Below are positions 26,331-34,842 of a stretch of DNA of 64,000 nt, one piece after another. The stretch lies in contig JAEPDS010000015.1 of the NCBI GenBank assembly GCA_016842065.1, positions 31,697 through 95,696 of the forward strand, in the 5' to 3' direction. The DNA is from Candidatus Thiodiazotropha sp. 'RUGA' (GTDB taxonomy: Bacteria > Pseudomonadota > Gammaproteobacteria > Chromatiales > Chromatiaceae). The translations under genes and the position numbers were made by a program. How positions within the stretch are numbered: the stretch's first letter is position 1; every line of letters begins with the position of its first letter. The notes under the pieces were generated by a model. It worked only from the letters and a program-made list of their open reading frames with translations, was not told where the DNA came from and did not search any database.

Positions 26331-27218
26331 AGAAGCCTGCCGGATATGAACAGCCTGGCGACCTTGAAAGAGGTGGTTGAGCGGGGTGGTGTATCACCCG
26401 CCGCTCAAGTGCTGCATGTTGGGCAACCTGCGGTGACCAAACGGCTGCGCAGTTTGGATACCTGTTACGGGGTCGATCTGATGCATCGGGAGGGGAGACG
26501 CCTGGAGCTCACCCCGGCGGGTGAAAAAGTCTATGAGTATGCCTGTCTGGTACTCGATCATCAGCTCAGCCTGCTGGACGATATCGACTCCCTCTCCAGC
26601 GGGCAGAACCGGCTGCGCCTCGAGGTGAACTTTGCCATCGGTGAGCATATGCTGCCCGATCTTCTGTTCAGGTTCGCCGAACTCTATCCGCAGTACAACA
26701 TCGAGAGCCGCATGGGTTATTCGCGACACATACAGCGACGTCTGGCAACCGGGTTGTCCGATCTGGCGCTGTTGGAACAGGCCCCGGATCATCCCGATAT
26801 TCTGGTGCAGAAGTGGCTTGATGATGAACTGGTGCTGGTGTGCGGCCCCGACCATCCCCTCTGGGGCTGTGGATTGCTGCCGGTGACCGACCTGGAAAAA
26901 CTGCACTATGTGCTGCGGGAAGCCCGCTCTTCAATGCGTCTGACCCTGGACAAGGCGCTGAAGGATATTGGTGTCGGCAGTCTGCCGGTGACCATGGAGG
27001 TGGGTTCTACCGATACCATCGTGGAGATGCTGCAGCACGGTCGGCATGTCAGTTTCCTGCCACGCTTCACCGTTGATGACGGATTGCAGAACGGCTCGCT
27101 CTACCACATCAAGATCCAGGGTCTCAGGATCAAACGAATACTCTGGATTGCGCGTACCCGATCCAATCTGAACAACGATGTGGCCGAAGCCTTCATCTCA
27201 CTGTTGCGCGGCACTTGA
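26322..27218 (+). CDS. LysR-family transcriptional regulator
   Basis: A 298-residue regulator. The N-terminal winged helix-turn-helix covers about 10-68 (GGVSPAAQVLHVGQPAVTKRLR includes the recognition helix). A periplasmic-binding-protein-like effector domain runs from about 95 to the end. It resembles CysB/Cbl-class layouts only in a general way. It is divergent from the SLC13 permease and lies 500 bases before the aor operon, so either could be the target. The start may be this ATG, which falls inside a palindrome, or the ATG eight codons on (MNSLATL). The first gives the usual residues ahead of helix 1. Confidence 0.87.
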   Translation: MEYRSLPDMNSLATLKEVVERGGVSPAAQVLHVGQPAVTKRLRSLDTCYGVDLMHREGRRLELTPAGEKVYEYACLVLDHQLSLLDDIDSLSSGQNRLRLEVNFAIGEHMLPDLLFRFAELYPQYNIESRMGYSRHIQRRLATGLSDLALLEQAPDHPDILVQKWLDDELVLVCGPDHPLWGCGLLPVTDLEKLHYVLREARSSMRLTLDKALKDIGVGSLPVTMEVGSTDTIVEMLQHGRHVSFLPRFTVDDGLQNGSLYHIKIQGLRIKRILWIARTRSNLNNDVAEAFISLLRGT

Positions 27219-27724
27219 AGCATCGCTCAAGGCAACAGAATTCTCTCCCTATATTTGCGCTGAAGTTGAAGCCTGGATCGCGGTCTGTGATTTGCCTCGC
27301 TTGCCGATTCAAGCGGTAGGCTGCGATCCCGGACTGGCCCATTATCTGCTCTGATCCGTTTTCCCTATACGTGACATTTTGTCATTCCGATATCCATTGT
27401 TGTCATTATTTGTCGTTATTTTCCCGGCCGTTTTTTGAATGCGATTCTCGCTCAGAAATTAGTTGTAGAAAAAATATTTCCCAACTACTCTAGGAAAAAA
27501 CCAACGGTTAAATACACAGATACATAATATTTCAAAACTACTGTGTATGTACTTTATTCATAGTCAATCCATATTCGGCTGTCGGCATATTTGTGCCTGG
27601 CCAGTCAATATTATCTTCGCTAAAACAATCGGCGCTGCCGGCTGTTTTGTATCAATTCGAGACTCAACCTGAAATGCTGTGCCTGTGGTATGCGGGTATG
27701 CCATGAAGGAAGGAGAATAAAAGC
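27219..27724. other. Leader region of the aor operon, no gene
   Basis: 506 bases, AT-rich in the middle. A perfect palindrome TGACATTTTGTCA lies at 27372-27384. Two further TTGTCATT/TTGTCGTT direct repeats follow to about 27423. These look like binding sites for a regulator. Further down are A/T tracts and a strong ribosome site (GGAAGGAG) just before aorA. A 78-codon minus-strand frame crosses the aorA start and is not credible. Confidence 0.45.
27372..27384. promoter_or_regulatory. TGACATTTTGTCA palindrome upstream of aor operon
   Basis: A perfect 5-bp inverted repeat with a 3-base spacer, followed within 40 bases by two related TTGTCRTT copies in direct orientation. It is 340 bases before aorA and 150 bases after the LysR gene. 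A regulator site is plausible; which protein binds is not shown. Confidence 0.35.
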
Positions 27725-28204
27725 ATGCAGAGATCCCTGCTTATTGATCCGGATAAGTGCACAGGATGTGTCCAGTGTGAAATGGCCTGTTCCTATGAAA
27801 ATGAGGGAATCTTCAATCCCTCGAAATCGAGGATACGGGTCTTTACCTTTCATCATGAAGGTCGTTTTGTACCTTACACCTGTACACAGTGTGCTGAAGC
27901 CTGGTGTATGCAGGCCTGCCCGGTCGATGCTATCTCACTGGATGTGAATAGCGGTGCCAAAGTGGTCAGTGACTCGCTGTGTGTTGGCTGCAAGGTCTGC
28001 ACCATTGCCTGTCCGTTCGGTACGGTCAACTACAGCACCTCTTCCGGCAAGGTAACCAAATGCGATCTGTGCGGAGGCGATCCGGCTTGTGCCAAGGCCT
28101 GCCCGACAGGGGCCATCACCTATGTGGATTCGGATCAGACCGGATTTGACAAAATGCGCCAATGGGCAGGTAAAACTGACGCTGGCTCGACAGCTACAGC
28201 GTAA
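27725..28204 (+). CDS. aorA: Four-cluster ferredoxin subunit of aldehyde oxidoreductase (AorA-like)
   Basis: An electron-transfer subunit of 159 residues with four 4Fe-4S motifs: CTGCVQCEMAC, CTQCAEAWCMQACP, CVGCKVCTIACP and CDLCGGDPACAKACP. In Aromatoleum-type AorABC enzymes this polyferredoxin wires the tungsten subunit to the FAD subunit. No signal peptide, so cytoplasmic. The ribosome site GGAAGGAG is strong. aorB starts 17 bases after its stop. The name follows the AorABC scheme and rests on gene order plus cluster count. Confidence 0.85.
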   Translation: MQRSLLIDPDKCTGCVQCEMACSYENEGIFNPSKSRIRVFTFHHEGRFVPYTCTQCAEAWCMQACPVDAISLDVNSGAKVVSDSLCVGCKVCTIACPFGTVNYSTSSGKVTKCDLCGGDPACAKACPTGAITYVDSDQTGFDKMRQWAGKTDAGSTATA

Positions 28205-28220
28205 TCGGAGGGTACTCAAT

Positions 28221-30074
28221 ATGTCTTGGTCTGGAAAATTACTTCGGGTAAACCTCACAAACGGCACCTGCACTTCGGAAGCGTTGAACATGGCATGGGC
28301 GCAGGAGTATCTGGGTCAGCGCGGCCTGGCGAGCAAATATCTTGTTGAAGAGATCGATCCACAGGTCGATCCACTGAGTCCTGATAACAAGATGATCATG
28401 ACCACCGGTCCATTGACAGGCACCATGGCGGCGACCGGAGGTCGCTACTCAGTGGTCACCAAAGGTCCTTTGACCAACTGCATCGCCTGTTCCAACTCCG
28501 GTGGATTCATTGGTGCTGAGATGCACAACGCTGGCTGGGATATGATCATTTTCGAAGGCCGCTCAGCCAATCCTGTCTATCTCTATCTGATCAACGATAG
28601 AGCGGAACTGCGTTCAGCGGATGAGATCTGGGGCAAAAGTGTCTGGGAGACTGACGAGTGGCTGCATGCGACGCATCAGGATCCGATGCTGCGAATCGCA
28701 GCGGTAGGTCGTTCTGCTGAGGAGGGCTGCCTCTACGCGGCAATCGTCAATGATCTGCATCGTGCCGCCGGACGTTCCGGTGTCGGTACAGTGATGGCAT
28801 CGAAAAACCTCAAAGCGGTTGCCATACGCGGTACCCAGGGTGTTGGCAATATCAAAGACCCGGCGAAGTTCATGCAGGCGGTCAATGCAGGCAAGCAGGT
28901 GCTGGCAGACAATGCGGTCACCGGACAGGGTTTGCCTACCTACGGCACCCAGGTACTGATGAATGTAATCAATGAGATTGGCGCCCTGCCTACCCGCAAC
29001 ATGAAAGAGGTACAGTTCGAAGGGGCGCAGAACGTTTCCGGTGAGGCAATGCATGAAAATCGGCCCACCGACGGTAAACCGAATCTGACAACCAACGCAG
29101 GTTGTTTCGGCTGCACCATCGCCTGCGGGCGTATTTCAACGGTCGACAAAGGGCATTTCTCGGTTGAGAACAAGCCTCAGTATTGGGGCAATTCCGGTGG
29201 TCTCGAGTATGAAGCCGCCTGGGCACTGGGCCCGGATACCGGCGTCGATGATCTGGATGCGCTGACCTATGTGAACTTCATCTGCAACGAGGATGGTTTC
29301 GATCCCATCTCGTTCGGCTCGACCGTCGCTGCGGCTATGGAGCTGTATAAAATCGGCGCCATCAGTAGCGCGGAGACCGGTGGACATGAGCTTAAGTTCG
29401 GTTCTGCTGAGAGTCTGGTATGGGCCGTGGAGACGCTGGTCAGCGGTGAAGGGTTTGGTAAGGATCTCGGTCTCGGATCGAAGCGGCTTTGTGAAAAGTA
29501 TGGTCATCCCGAACTCTCCATGACCGTCAAAGGTCAGGAGTTCCCGGCTTACGATCCACGGGGTATCCAGGGTATGGGATTGGCTTACGCCACATCCAAC
29601 CGCGGGGCCTGTCATCTGAGAGGCTATACCGTTGCTTCCGAGGTACTGGGTATTCCTGAGAAAACCGATCCCCTGGCGACCGAAGGCAAGGCCGGTCTGG
29701 TTAAGGCGTTTCAGGATGCCACGGCGGCGGTGGACTCCAGTGGCCTCTGTCTGTTTACCACCTTTGCCTGGTCCCTGGAGGATATCGCACCCCAGGTGGA
29801 TGGCGCCTGTGAGGGTGAGTGGACCGCCGAGCGGATGGCAGAACTGGGTGAGCGGGTCTGGAACATGGAGCGGGAGTTCAATCTGAGGGCGGGATTGACC
29901 GCTGCAGACGACACCCTGCCGAAACGTCTGCTCAAGGAAGCCGCCAATGTGGGGCCTGCCCAGGGTCGGGTCAACGACCTGGATCAGATGCTGCCCGAGT
30001 ACTATGAGCTGCGCGGCTGGAACGCAGATGGTGTACCCACAGACGAGACTCGAAAACGTCTCGGTCTGGGTTAA
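28221..30074 (+). CDS. aorB: Tungsten-dependent aldehyde ferredoxin oxidoreductase catalytic subunit
   Basis: Oxidises aldehydes to acids with a tungsten bis-pterin cofactor and a 4Fe-4S cluster. The 617-residue chain begins SWSGKLLRVNLTNGT, typical for the family. Cluster cysteines lie in CFGCTIACGR (near 297, 300, 304) and GACHLRGYT (near 463). Cofactor-binding stretches include TGPLTGTMAATGGRY and DPRGIQGMGLAYATSNRG. The ATG at 28221 has GGAGG about 8 bases upstream; in-frame starts further up would run through the aorA coding region. Second gene of the operon. The substrate is not evident from sequence; AorABC enzymes accept many aldehydes. Confidence 0.93.
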   Translation: MSWSGKLLRVNLTNGTCTSEALNMAWAQEYLGQRGLASKYLVEEIDPQVDPLSPDNKMIMTTGPLTGTMAATGGRYSVVTKGPLTNCIACSNSGGFIGAEMHNAGWDMIIFEGRSANPVYLYLINDRAELRSADEIWGKSVWETDEWLHATHQDPMLRIAAVGRSAEEGCLYAAIVNDLHRAAGRSGVGTVMASKNLKAVAIRGTQGVGNIKDPAKFMQAVNAGKQVLADNAVTGQGLPTYGTQVLMNVINEIGALPTRNMKEVQFEGAQNVSGEAMHENRPTDGKPNLTTNAGCFGCTIACGRISTVDKGHFSVENKPQYWGNSGGLEYEAAWALGPDTGVDDLDALTYVNFICNEDGFDPISFGSTVAAAMELYKIGAISSAETGGHELKFGSAESLVWAVETLVSGEGFGKDLGLGSKRLCEKYGHPELSMTVKGQEFPAYDPRGIQGMGLAYATSNRGACHLRGYTVASEVLGIPEKTDPLATEGKAGLVKAFQDATAAVDSSGLCLFTTFAWSLEDIAPQVDGACEGEWTAERMAELGERVWNMEREFNLRAGLTAADDTLPKRLLKEAANVGPAQGRVNDLDQMLPEYYELRGWNADGVPTDETRKRLGLG

Positions 30075-30099
30075 ACAATCACTCAAGAGAGCTCATGGT

Positions 30100-30122
30100 C
30101 GTGCCCCCTCCAAGGGGGCACG
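30100..30122 (+). terminator. Strong hairpin between aorB and aorC
   Basis: CGTGCCCCCT and AGGGGGCACG form a perfect 10-bp GC-rich stem with a 3-base loop, followed by GTTTTA. It looks like a rho-independent terminator with a short T-run, then an ideal AGGAGG ribosome site and the aorC ATG. Partial termination or mRNA 3'-end protection of aorAB, giving less aorC, is a likely use. Confidence 0.5.
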
Positions 30123-30140
30123 GTTTTAGGAGGTTAGTGA

Positions 30141-31385
30141 ATGCATTATGTCGTCATTGGCGCAGGTCCGGCAGGCGTTACCGCCTGTGATACCTTGCGC
30201 GAACAAGATCCCCAATGCCGTATTACGCTGATTGGTGGCGAACCGGAGCCACCCTATTCGCGAATGGCGATCCCCTATGTGATGGTTGAGAAGATCGAAG
30301 AGCATGGTACCTATCTGAGGCAGAACGACAGCCACTATGCCGAACAGCAGATCGAGATGGTGGATGGACCGGTGAAGCGGGTCGATCCACAGAGCCGACG
30401 GGTCGTGTTGGAGAGCGGTTCCGAGCTGGAGTATGACCGTTTGCTGATTGCCACCGGAGCAACCCCATTGAAGCCACCGATACCGGGTATCGATCTGCCC
30501 GGGGTGCACAACTGCTGGACCATGGCGGATACCCGGGCAATCGTGGAGCGGGCCAAGCCCGGCAGTTCTGTGGTGCTGATTGGCGCCGGTTTCATCGGTT
30601 GCATCATTTTGGAAGCCCTGGTGATGCGACAGGTCAAACTGACAGTGGTGGAAAAGGCACCGCGGATGGTGGCCAGAATGATGGACCAAGTGGCGAGTGA
30701 ACTGCTGCAGGGCTGGTGTGAAAGCAAAGGGGTGGATGTGCATACCAATGCCGGGGTAACCAGCATCTCTCAGCAGGGTGATGGCTTACAGCTCTCGGTG
30801 GATAACGGCGAGAATCTGACTGCCGATCTGGTGATCACGGCGATGGGGGTACGGGCCAATACCGAGTTTCTCGAAGGTTCCGGCATCGAGATCAATGATG
30901 GTATCGTGGTCAATTCCCACTTCCAGAGCAACTTCCCGGATATCTATGCGGCCGGTGACGTGGCCCAGGGGTTGGACTTCTCAACTGGGCAGAACCAGGT
31001 GCAGGCGATTCAACCCACTTCGGTTGAGCATGGCCGGATGGCGGCGATCAACATGGTCAGTGATGCTGCCGTCGAGCATCGCGGCAGTCTGAACATGAAT
31101 GTGCTCGACACCCTGGGGCTGATCTCATCCTCCTTCGGACAGTGGATGGGGGTGGATAATGGTGAACAGGCTGTGTTGCTCGATCGGGAGAACTACCGCT
31201 ATCTGCGGCTTGAGTTCGACGGAGATTATCTGGTCGGTGCCAGCAGCCTGGGGCACACCCAGCATATCGGTGTGCTACGCGGGCTGATCCGTAGCCGGGT
31301 TCCACTGGGGGAGTGGAAAGCACGCTTGATGAAGGATCCAACCCGGTTGATGGAGGCCTATCTTGGTTGTGTGGTGTCAGCGTGA
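30141..31385 (+). CDS. aorC: FAD/NAD(P)H-dependent oxidoreductase subunit (AorC-like)
   Basis: A pyridine nucleotide-disulfide oxidoreductase-fold protein of 414 residues. The FAD site is YVVIGAGPAGVTA near residue 3-15. LLIATGATP follows, then the NAD site VVLIGAGFIGC near 147-157, and the second FAD motif YAAGDVAQG near 269. In AorABC the FAD subunit exchanges electrons with NAD. Its ribosome site AGGAGG is perfect, seven bases from the ATG, placed after a hairpin. The last codon overlaps the GTG of the MoaD-like gene. Without the operon it would be called a NirB/rubredoxin-reductase-like protein; the context makes AorC the best reading. Confidence 0.85.
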   Translation: MHYVVIGAGPAGVTACDTLREQDPQCRITLIGGEPEPPYSRMAIPYVMVEKIEEHGTYLRQNDSHYAEQQIEMVDGPVKRVDPQSRRVVLESGSELEYDRLLIATGATPLKPPIPGIDLPGVHNCWTMADTRAIVERAKPGSSVVLIGAGFIGCIILEALVMRQVKLTVVEKAPRMVARMMDQVASELLQGWCESKGVDVHTNAGVTSISQQGDGLQLSVDNGENLTADLVITAMGVRANTEFLEGSGIEINDGIVVNSHFQSNFPDIYAAGDVAQGLDFSTGQNQVQAIQPTSVEHGRMAAINMVSDAAVEHRGSLNMNVLDTLGLISSSFGQWMGVDNGEQAVLLDRENYRYLRLEFDGDYLVGASSLGHTQHIGVLRGLIRSRVPLGEWKARLMKDPTRLMEAYLGCVVSA

Positions 31386-31636
31386 TTCAGGTGGAGTTTA
31401 AGCTGTTTGCAAGCTTGATGAGCTATCTGCCGGCGGGCGCCAGCGAGCATGCCGTGCTGGTTGAGATGCCTGAAGGATCCACGGTCTTCGATTTGATGGA
31501 CAAGTATCAGGTACCCAGGGAGCAGGCCCATCTGGTGGTATGCAACGGTCTTTTCATACCGCCTTCCCAAAGAGATACCCATAGCCTCAAGGATGGGGAC
31601 AGCATTGCCCTTTGGCCCCCGGTTGCGGGGGGCTGA
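31382..31636 (+). CDS. MoaD/ThiS-family sulfur carrier of the aor operon
   Basis: An 84-residue ubiquitin-like protein ending in Gly-Gly (PPVAGG), the site that becomes a thiocarboxylate. Visible strands are VEFKLFASLMSYLP and ALLVEMP-like AVLVEMPEGSTVFDLM, with the conserved LKDGDSIALWPPVAGG end. It starts with GTG overlapping the aorC stop codon (GTGA). A dedicated MoaD is common next to tungsten oxidoreductases and may supply sulfur for a tungsten-specific pterin. An earlier in-frame start lies inside aorC and is not needed. Confidence 0.87.
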   Translation: MIQVEFKLFASLMSYLPAGASEHAVLVEMPEGSTVFDLMDKYQVPREQAHLVVCNGLFIPPSQRDTHSLKDGDSIALWPPVAGG

Positions 31637-31668
31637 GCAGGGCGGTGGAGCATCAGGAAACCCGCTTG

Positions 31669-31938
31669 ATGGCGATCAGCCATCGTGACTTTCTGCGCAG
31701 TCTTCAGCCCATGAAGCGTGACTATCCAATAAGGGTGGAGGAACAGGGAACGAGGTTTGTGATCACCAGGGACGGTTTGCACTTGGAGATATCGCTTGGC
31801 CAGGAGCAAGTGGTCAGAATGGGCTCTCTGACGATGCCCCGGACCCAGGTCGATTTTACCTTTCATAGCGCCTCGCCACAGCAGGTGGCCGATTTTTTCA
31901 TCAGATTTGAGCTAAGCTTCAGACGGGGTGGCGGCTGA
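31669..31938 (+). CDS. Small uncharacterised protein, fifth gene of the aor operon
   Basis: I do not recognise this 89-residue soluble protein. It is basic, with alternating strands (YPIRVEEQGTRFVITRDGLHLEISLG) preceded by a helix (SHRDFLRSLQPMKR) and ending FELSFRRGGG. It begins 32 bases after the MoaD-like gene with AGGAAA ahead of the ATG, so it is very probably co-transcribed. A role in AOR maturation, assembly or cofactor delivery would fit its place but is not shown by any motif. Confidence 0.65.
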   Translation: MAISHRDFLRSLQPMKRDYPIRVEEQGTRFVITRDGLHLEISLGQEQVVRMGSLTMPRTQVDFTFHSASPQQVADFFIRFELSFRRGGG

Positions 31939-32091
31939 ATCATCCACACCCAGGGAACATCAGCAGTTTGTTGCCATCAAACTCTCTTTAGTCGTGATGG
32001 CGGCTTGCCGTTGAAAGGTCGACCCGGTTGCGCAACAGGCCATATTCAGCCGCAGCGTACCGGGATGATAAAAAAAGGGGAGTTCATTTTG

Positions 32092-33153
32092 ATGAGGCGG
32101 AATTCAGCACTGGTTCTGGTATATCTGTTTGTCGTCCTATTGGTCGCCCCAGGGTTGGCGACGGCCGATAAACATTTTGAACGTCTGGTAGTGTTTGGTG
32201 ACAGTCTCTCCGATCCGGGGAATGCCTTCCATCTGACCGGTAATGCTCTGAAACCTCCATACAGCTCACTCGATCAGTTTCTGGTGCCGGATGCACCCTA
32301 TGCCAGGGGTGGGAATCACTTCAGTAATGGCAAAACCTGGGTGGAGCGGTTTGCCGAAAAACTCGATCTGGAGGAGAGTGCAGGGCCCGCCTTCAAAGGG
32401 GAGAACAAGGATGAGTTGAAGATGATCAACTATGCGGTTGGTGGTGCCCGGGCCAGGGATTTTGGACAGAATGTCAATCTGGCAAGTCAGCTGGGTATGT
32501 TCCAGGCGGATGCCCAGGGAGCGGTTATCGACCGCGCACTCTATGTAGTGGCGCTTGGCGGCAACGATGTGCGGGATGCGGTGTCGGCACTGGCTCAGGA
32601 TAGTAGCGGGCTGCTGAGTGCGGAGATTATCGCCAATGCACTGAGTGCAATCTCGGATGCGGTGATCGCTCTCTACAATGGTGGGGCTACGACACTGATG
32701 GTCGCCAACGTACCCGATCTCTCAATAACCCCTGCAGTCAACAGGCTGGACGCCATACTGCCCGGGGCAACCATGAGTGCGGCGATACTCTCCGCCAAAT
32801 TCAACAGTGAATTGGCTGGCCTGCTCGATGTGCTGGAACAGAGCTCCCCGGGATTGAAGATCATCCGCATCGACTTTGCCGGCAACACCCGACGCATCGC
32901 AGACGATCCTGAAGCGTTTAAGATATCCAATGTTGAAGAGGCCTGTGTGATGCCGGATCAGCGGCCATCGAGCTGTAAAAAACCCAATCGGTATCTGTTT
33001 TGGGACGGCATACACCCAACCGCAAAGGCGCATCGGATCATTGGAAAAATGGTCTTTAAAAACTATCAGTCATTCATGCGGGACTCAGAGGTGCTTTGTC
33101 ATCCAGGCAGAAAAAACAGGGATGCGGCCTGCCGCTCCGTGCTTTGGTTGTAG
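32092..33153 (+). CDS. Secreted SGNH/GDSL-family esterase
   Basis: A 353-residue exported hydrolase. The signal peptide (about 1-25) ends GLATA. Block I is VVFGDSLSDPGN with the catalytic Ser, block III is ALGGNDVRDA with the oxyanion Asn, and block V is WDGIHPTAKAH with the Asp-x-x-His pair. It is of the large GDSL lipase/thermolabile-hemolysin type without an autotransporter barrel. Substrate (lipid or acyl ester) is not assignable. The ATG at 32092 has GGGGAG nine bases upstream; an earlier in-frame start would bury the signal peptide. It is separated from aor by 150 bases. Confidence 0.88.
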   Translation: MRRNSALVLVYLFVVLLVAPGLATADKHFERLVVFGDSLSDPGNAFHLTGNALKPPYSSLDQFLVPDAPYARGGNHFSNGKTWVERFAEKLDLEESAGPAFKGENKDELKMINYAVGGARARDFGQNVNLASQLGMFQADAQGAVIDRALYVVALGGNDVRDAVSALAQDSSGLLSAEIIANALSAISDAVIALYNGGATTLMVANVPDLSITPAVNRLDAILPGATMSAAILSAKFNSELAGLLDVLEQSSPGLKIIRIDFAGNTRRIADDPEAFKISNVEEACVMPDQRPSSCKKPNRYLFWDGIHPTAKAHRIIGKMVFKNYQSFMRDSEVLCHPGRKNRDAACRSVLWL

Positions 33154-33231
33154 TTTGACATTGCGCTGGATGTGGCACACCCTGATGATAGACAGGGCCT
33201 TAAGCGTTGCCATCAGATAAAAGAATAAACC

Positions 33232-34671
33232 ATGTCCATCCCACTGATACGAAAAACCAAGATCGTCGCAACCATCGGGCCGGCCTCGGATCGCGTGGAG
33301 ACCCTCGAGGCGATGATCCGCGCCGGCATGAGCGTGGCGAGACTGAATCTGTCACACGGCAGTTATCGGGAACACAAACAGCGCATCGCGCGGATCAGAC
33401 AGGCATCGGAAAACCTGCAGATACCGGTAGCCATCATGATCGATACCCGGGGTGTCGAGATCCGCACCGGTCAACTGCAACAGGGTATTGTGGAACTCCA
33501 CTCCGGTGGTAAGTTTTCACTCTATACCGATGAACGAATCGGTAATGAGCAAGGTGTCTCCGTAACCTACGATCGGCTCAGTAAGGAGGTAGGACCGGGT
33601 GATGTGATCCTGCTCGATGATGGCGCCATGGAACTCACCGTCGATGGTGTGGCGGGAGATGAGATCAGCTGTACCGTCGTGCTGGGTGGCATGTTGAAGG
33701 AGAACAAAGGGGTCAATCTGCCCAATACCCAGCTGTCGATGACCGCCGTTGAGACCGCCCAGCGTGACGATATTCTGCAGGAGCTCTCGTTCGCCGCTGA
33801 GAATGAAGTGGACTACATTGCCGCCTCCTTCATTCAACAGGCGGTGGAAATTGAACGCATGAGAGAGATCCTGGCCGAACGGGGGAGCAAGATCCCGATC
33901 ATCGCCAAGATCGAGAACCGCGCCGGCATAAAGAACCTGGAATCGATCGTCAGTGCCGCTGACGGCATCATGGTGGCCCGGGGGGATATGGGCGTCGAGC
34001 TGCCGCTGGCGGATGTGCCGAGTATGCAGAAGAAGATCATCCGCATCACCGTGAGTAACGGCAAGCCGGTGATTACCGCCACTCAGATGCTGGCCTCGAT
34101 GGAGCAGAATCCCAAACCGACCCGGGCGGAGGCGAGCGATGTGGCGAATGCCATTCTGGACGGCTCTTCCGCATTGATGCTCTCCGGAGAGACCGCCATG
34201 GGAGACTACCCGGTCGAATCGGTCAGCACCATGGAGCGGCTGGCGGTGCGTACTGAGGCTTCGCTGCGTGAATACGGTTATCTGCAACACATACTGCCCC
34301 ATGCCTCGAATGTGGTCACCGAAGCGGTCAGCCGTTCCGCAGTCACCATGGCTGATCAGTTGCATGCGGCGGCGATCATCAGCCTCACCGAGACTGGTTT
34401 TACGTCGCGTCTGATCTCCAAACATCGTCCGGAGTGTCCGATCCTGGCGGTAACCCACTCACTGCGGGTTACCCGGCGTTTGTGTATGAACTGGGGGGTG
34501 ATACCGATGCTCGATGCTGCTGAGCATAACGATGAGGCGAAGGTGGACTACTGCATCGAGCAGGCGAAACATCGCGGTCTGTTGACGGTTGGTGATGTGG
34601 TGATTGCAACCAGTGGATCAACCCAGGCGACCGGTGGCACCAATCTGATCAAGGTGATGTCGGTCGACTGA
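33232..34671 (+). CDS. pyk: Pyruvate kinase
   Basis: Last enzyme of glycolysis, making ATP and pyruvate from PEP and ADP. The 479-residue chain starts RKTKIVATIGPAS and has ARLNLSHGS, the active-site lysine segment IIAKIENRAGIKNLE near residue 225, MVARGDMGVELP, and the ADP/cation stretch ITATQMLASM. The C-terminal allosteric domain is complete. The length is that of bacterial homotetramers. Single gene, convergent with a GDPD-family lipoprotein gene across a large inverted repeat that probably ends transcription. Confidence 0.96.
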   Translation: MSIPLIRKTKIVATIGPASDRVETLEAMIRAGMSVARLNLSHGSYREHKQRIARIRQASENLQIPVAIMIDTRGVEIRTGQLQQGIVELHSGGKFSLYTDERIGNEQGVSVTYDRLSKEVGPGDVILLDDGAMELTVDGVAGDEISCTVVLGGMLKENKGVNLPNTQLSMTAVETAQRDDILQELSFAAENEVDYIAASFIQQAVEIERMREILAERGSKIPIIAKIENRAGIKNLESIVSAADGIMVARGDMGVELPLADVPSMQKKIIRITVSNGKPVITATQMLASMEQNPKPTRAEASDVANAILDGSSALMLSGETAMGDYPVESVSTMERLAVRTEASLREYGYLQHILPHASNVVTEAVSRSAVTMADQLHAAAIISLTETGFTSRLISKHRPECPILAVTHSLRVTRRLCMNWGVIPMLDAAEHNDEAKVDYCIEQAKHRGLLTVGDVVIATSGSTQATGGTNLIKVMSVD

Positions 34672-34715
34672 AGTCAGATCATCAGAGTGAGGTGCCCGCT
34701 GGATCGTATGAGATG

Positions 34716-34813
34716 AACCGCAAAAAACGCCAATCACCGCAAAACTCACAAATAGCTTAAGTGATAACTTTTTTATCGCGGTGTTTTGCGGTGATTGGCG
34801 TCCATTTGCGGTT
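34716..34813. repeat. Long inverted repeat between convergent pyk and GDPD genes
   Basis: Two arms of about 30 bases face each other across 37 bases. Left arm AACCGCAAA-n-CGCCAATCACCGCAAAAC; right arm is its complement with only a central AAA/TGGA difference, giving 9 + 18 paired bases. A T-run (CTTTTTTATC) lies in the loop and GGTTTTTCTC follows on the plus strand. It could act as a bidirectional terminator, or be a MITE-like extragenic repeat. Both readings fit. Confidence 0.75.
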
Positions 34814-34842
34814 GGTTTTTCTCTAAGCGTTTACTGTTAAGG

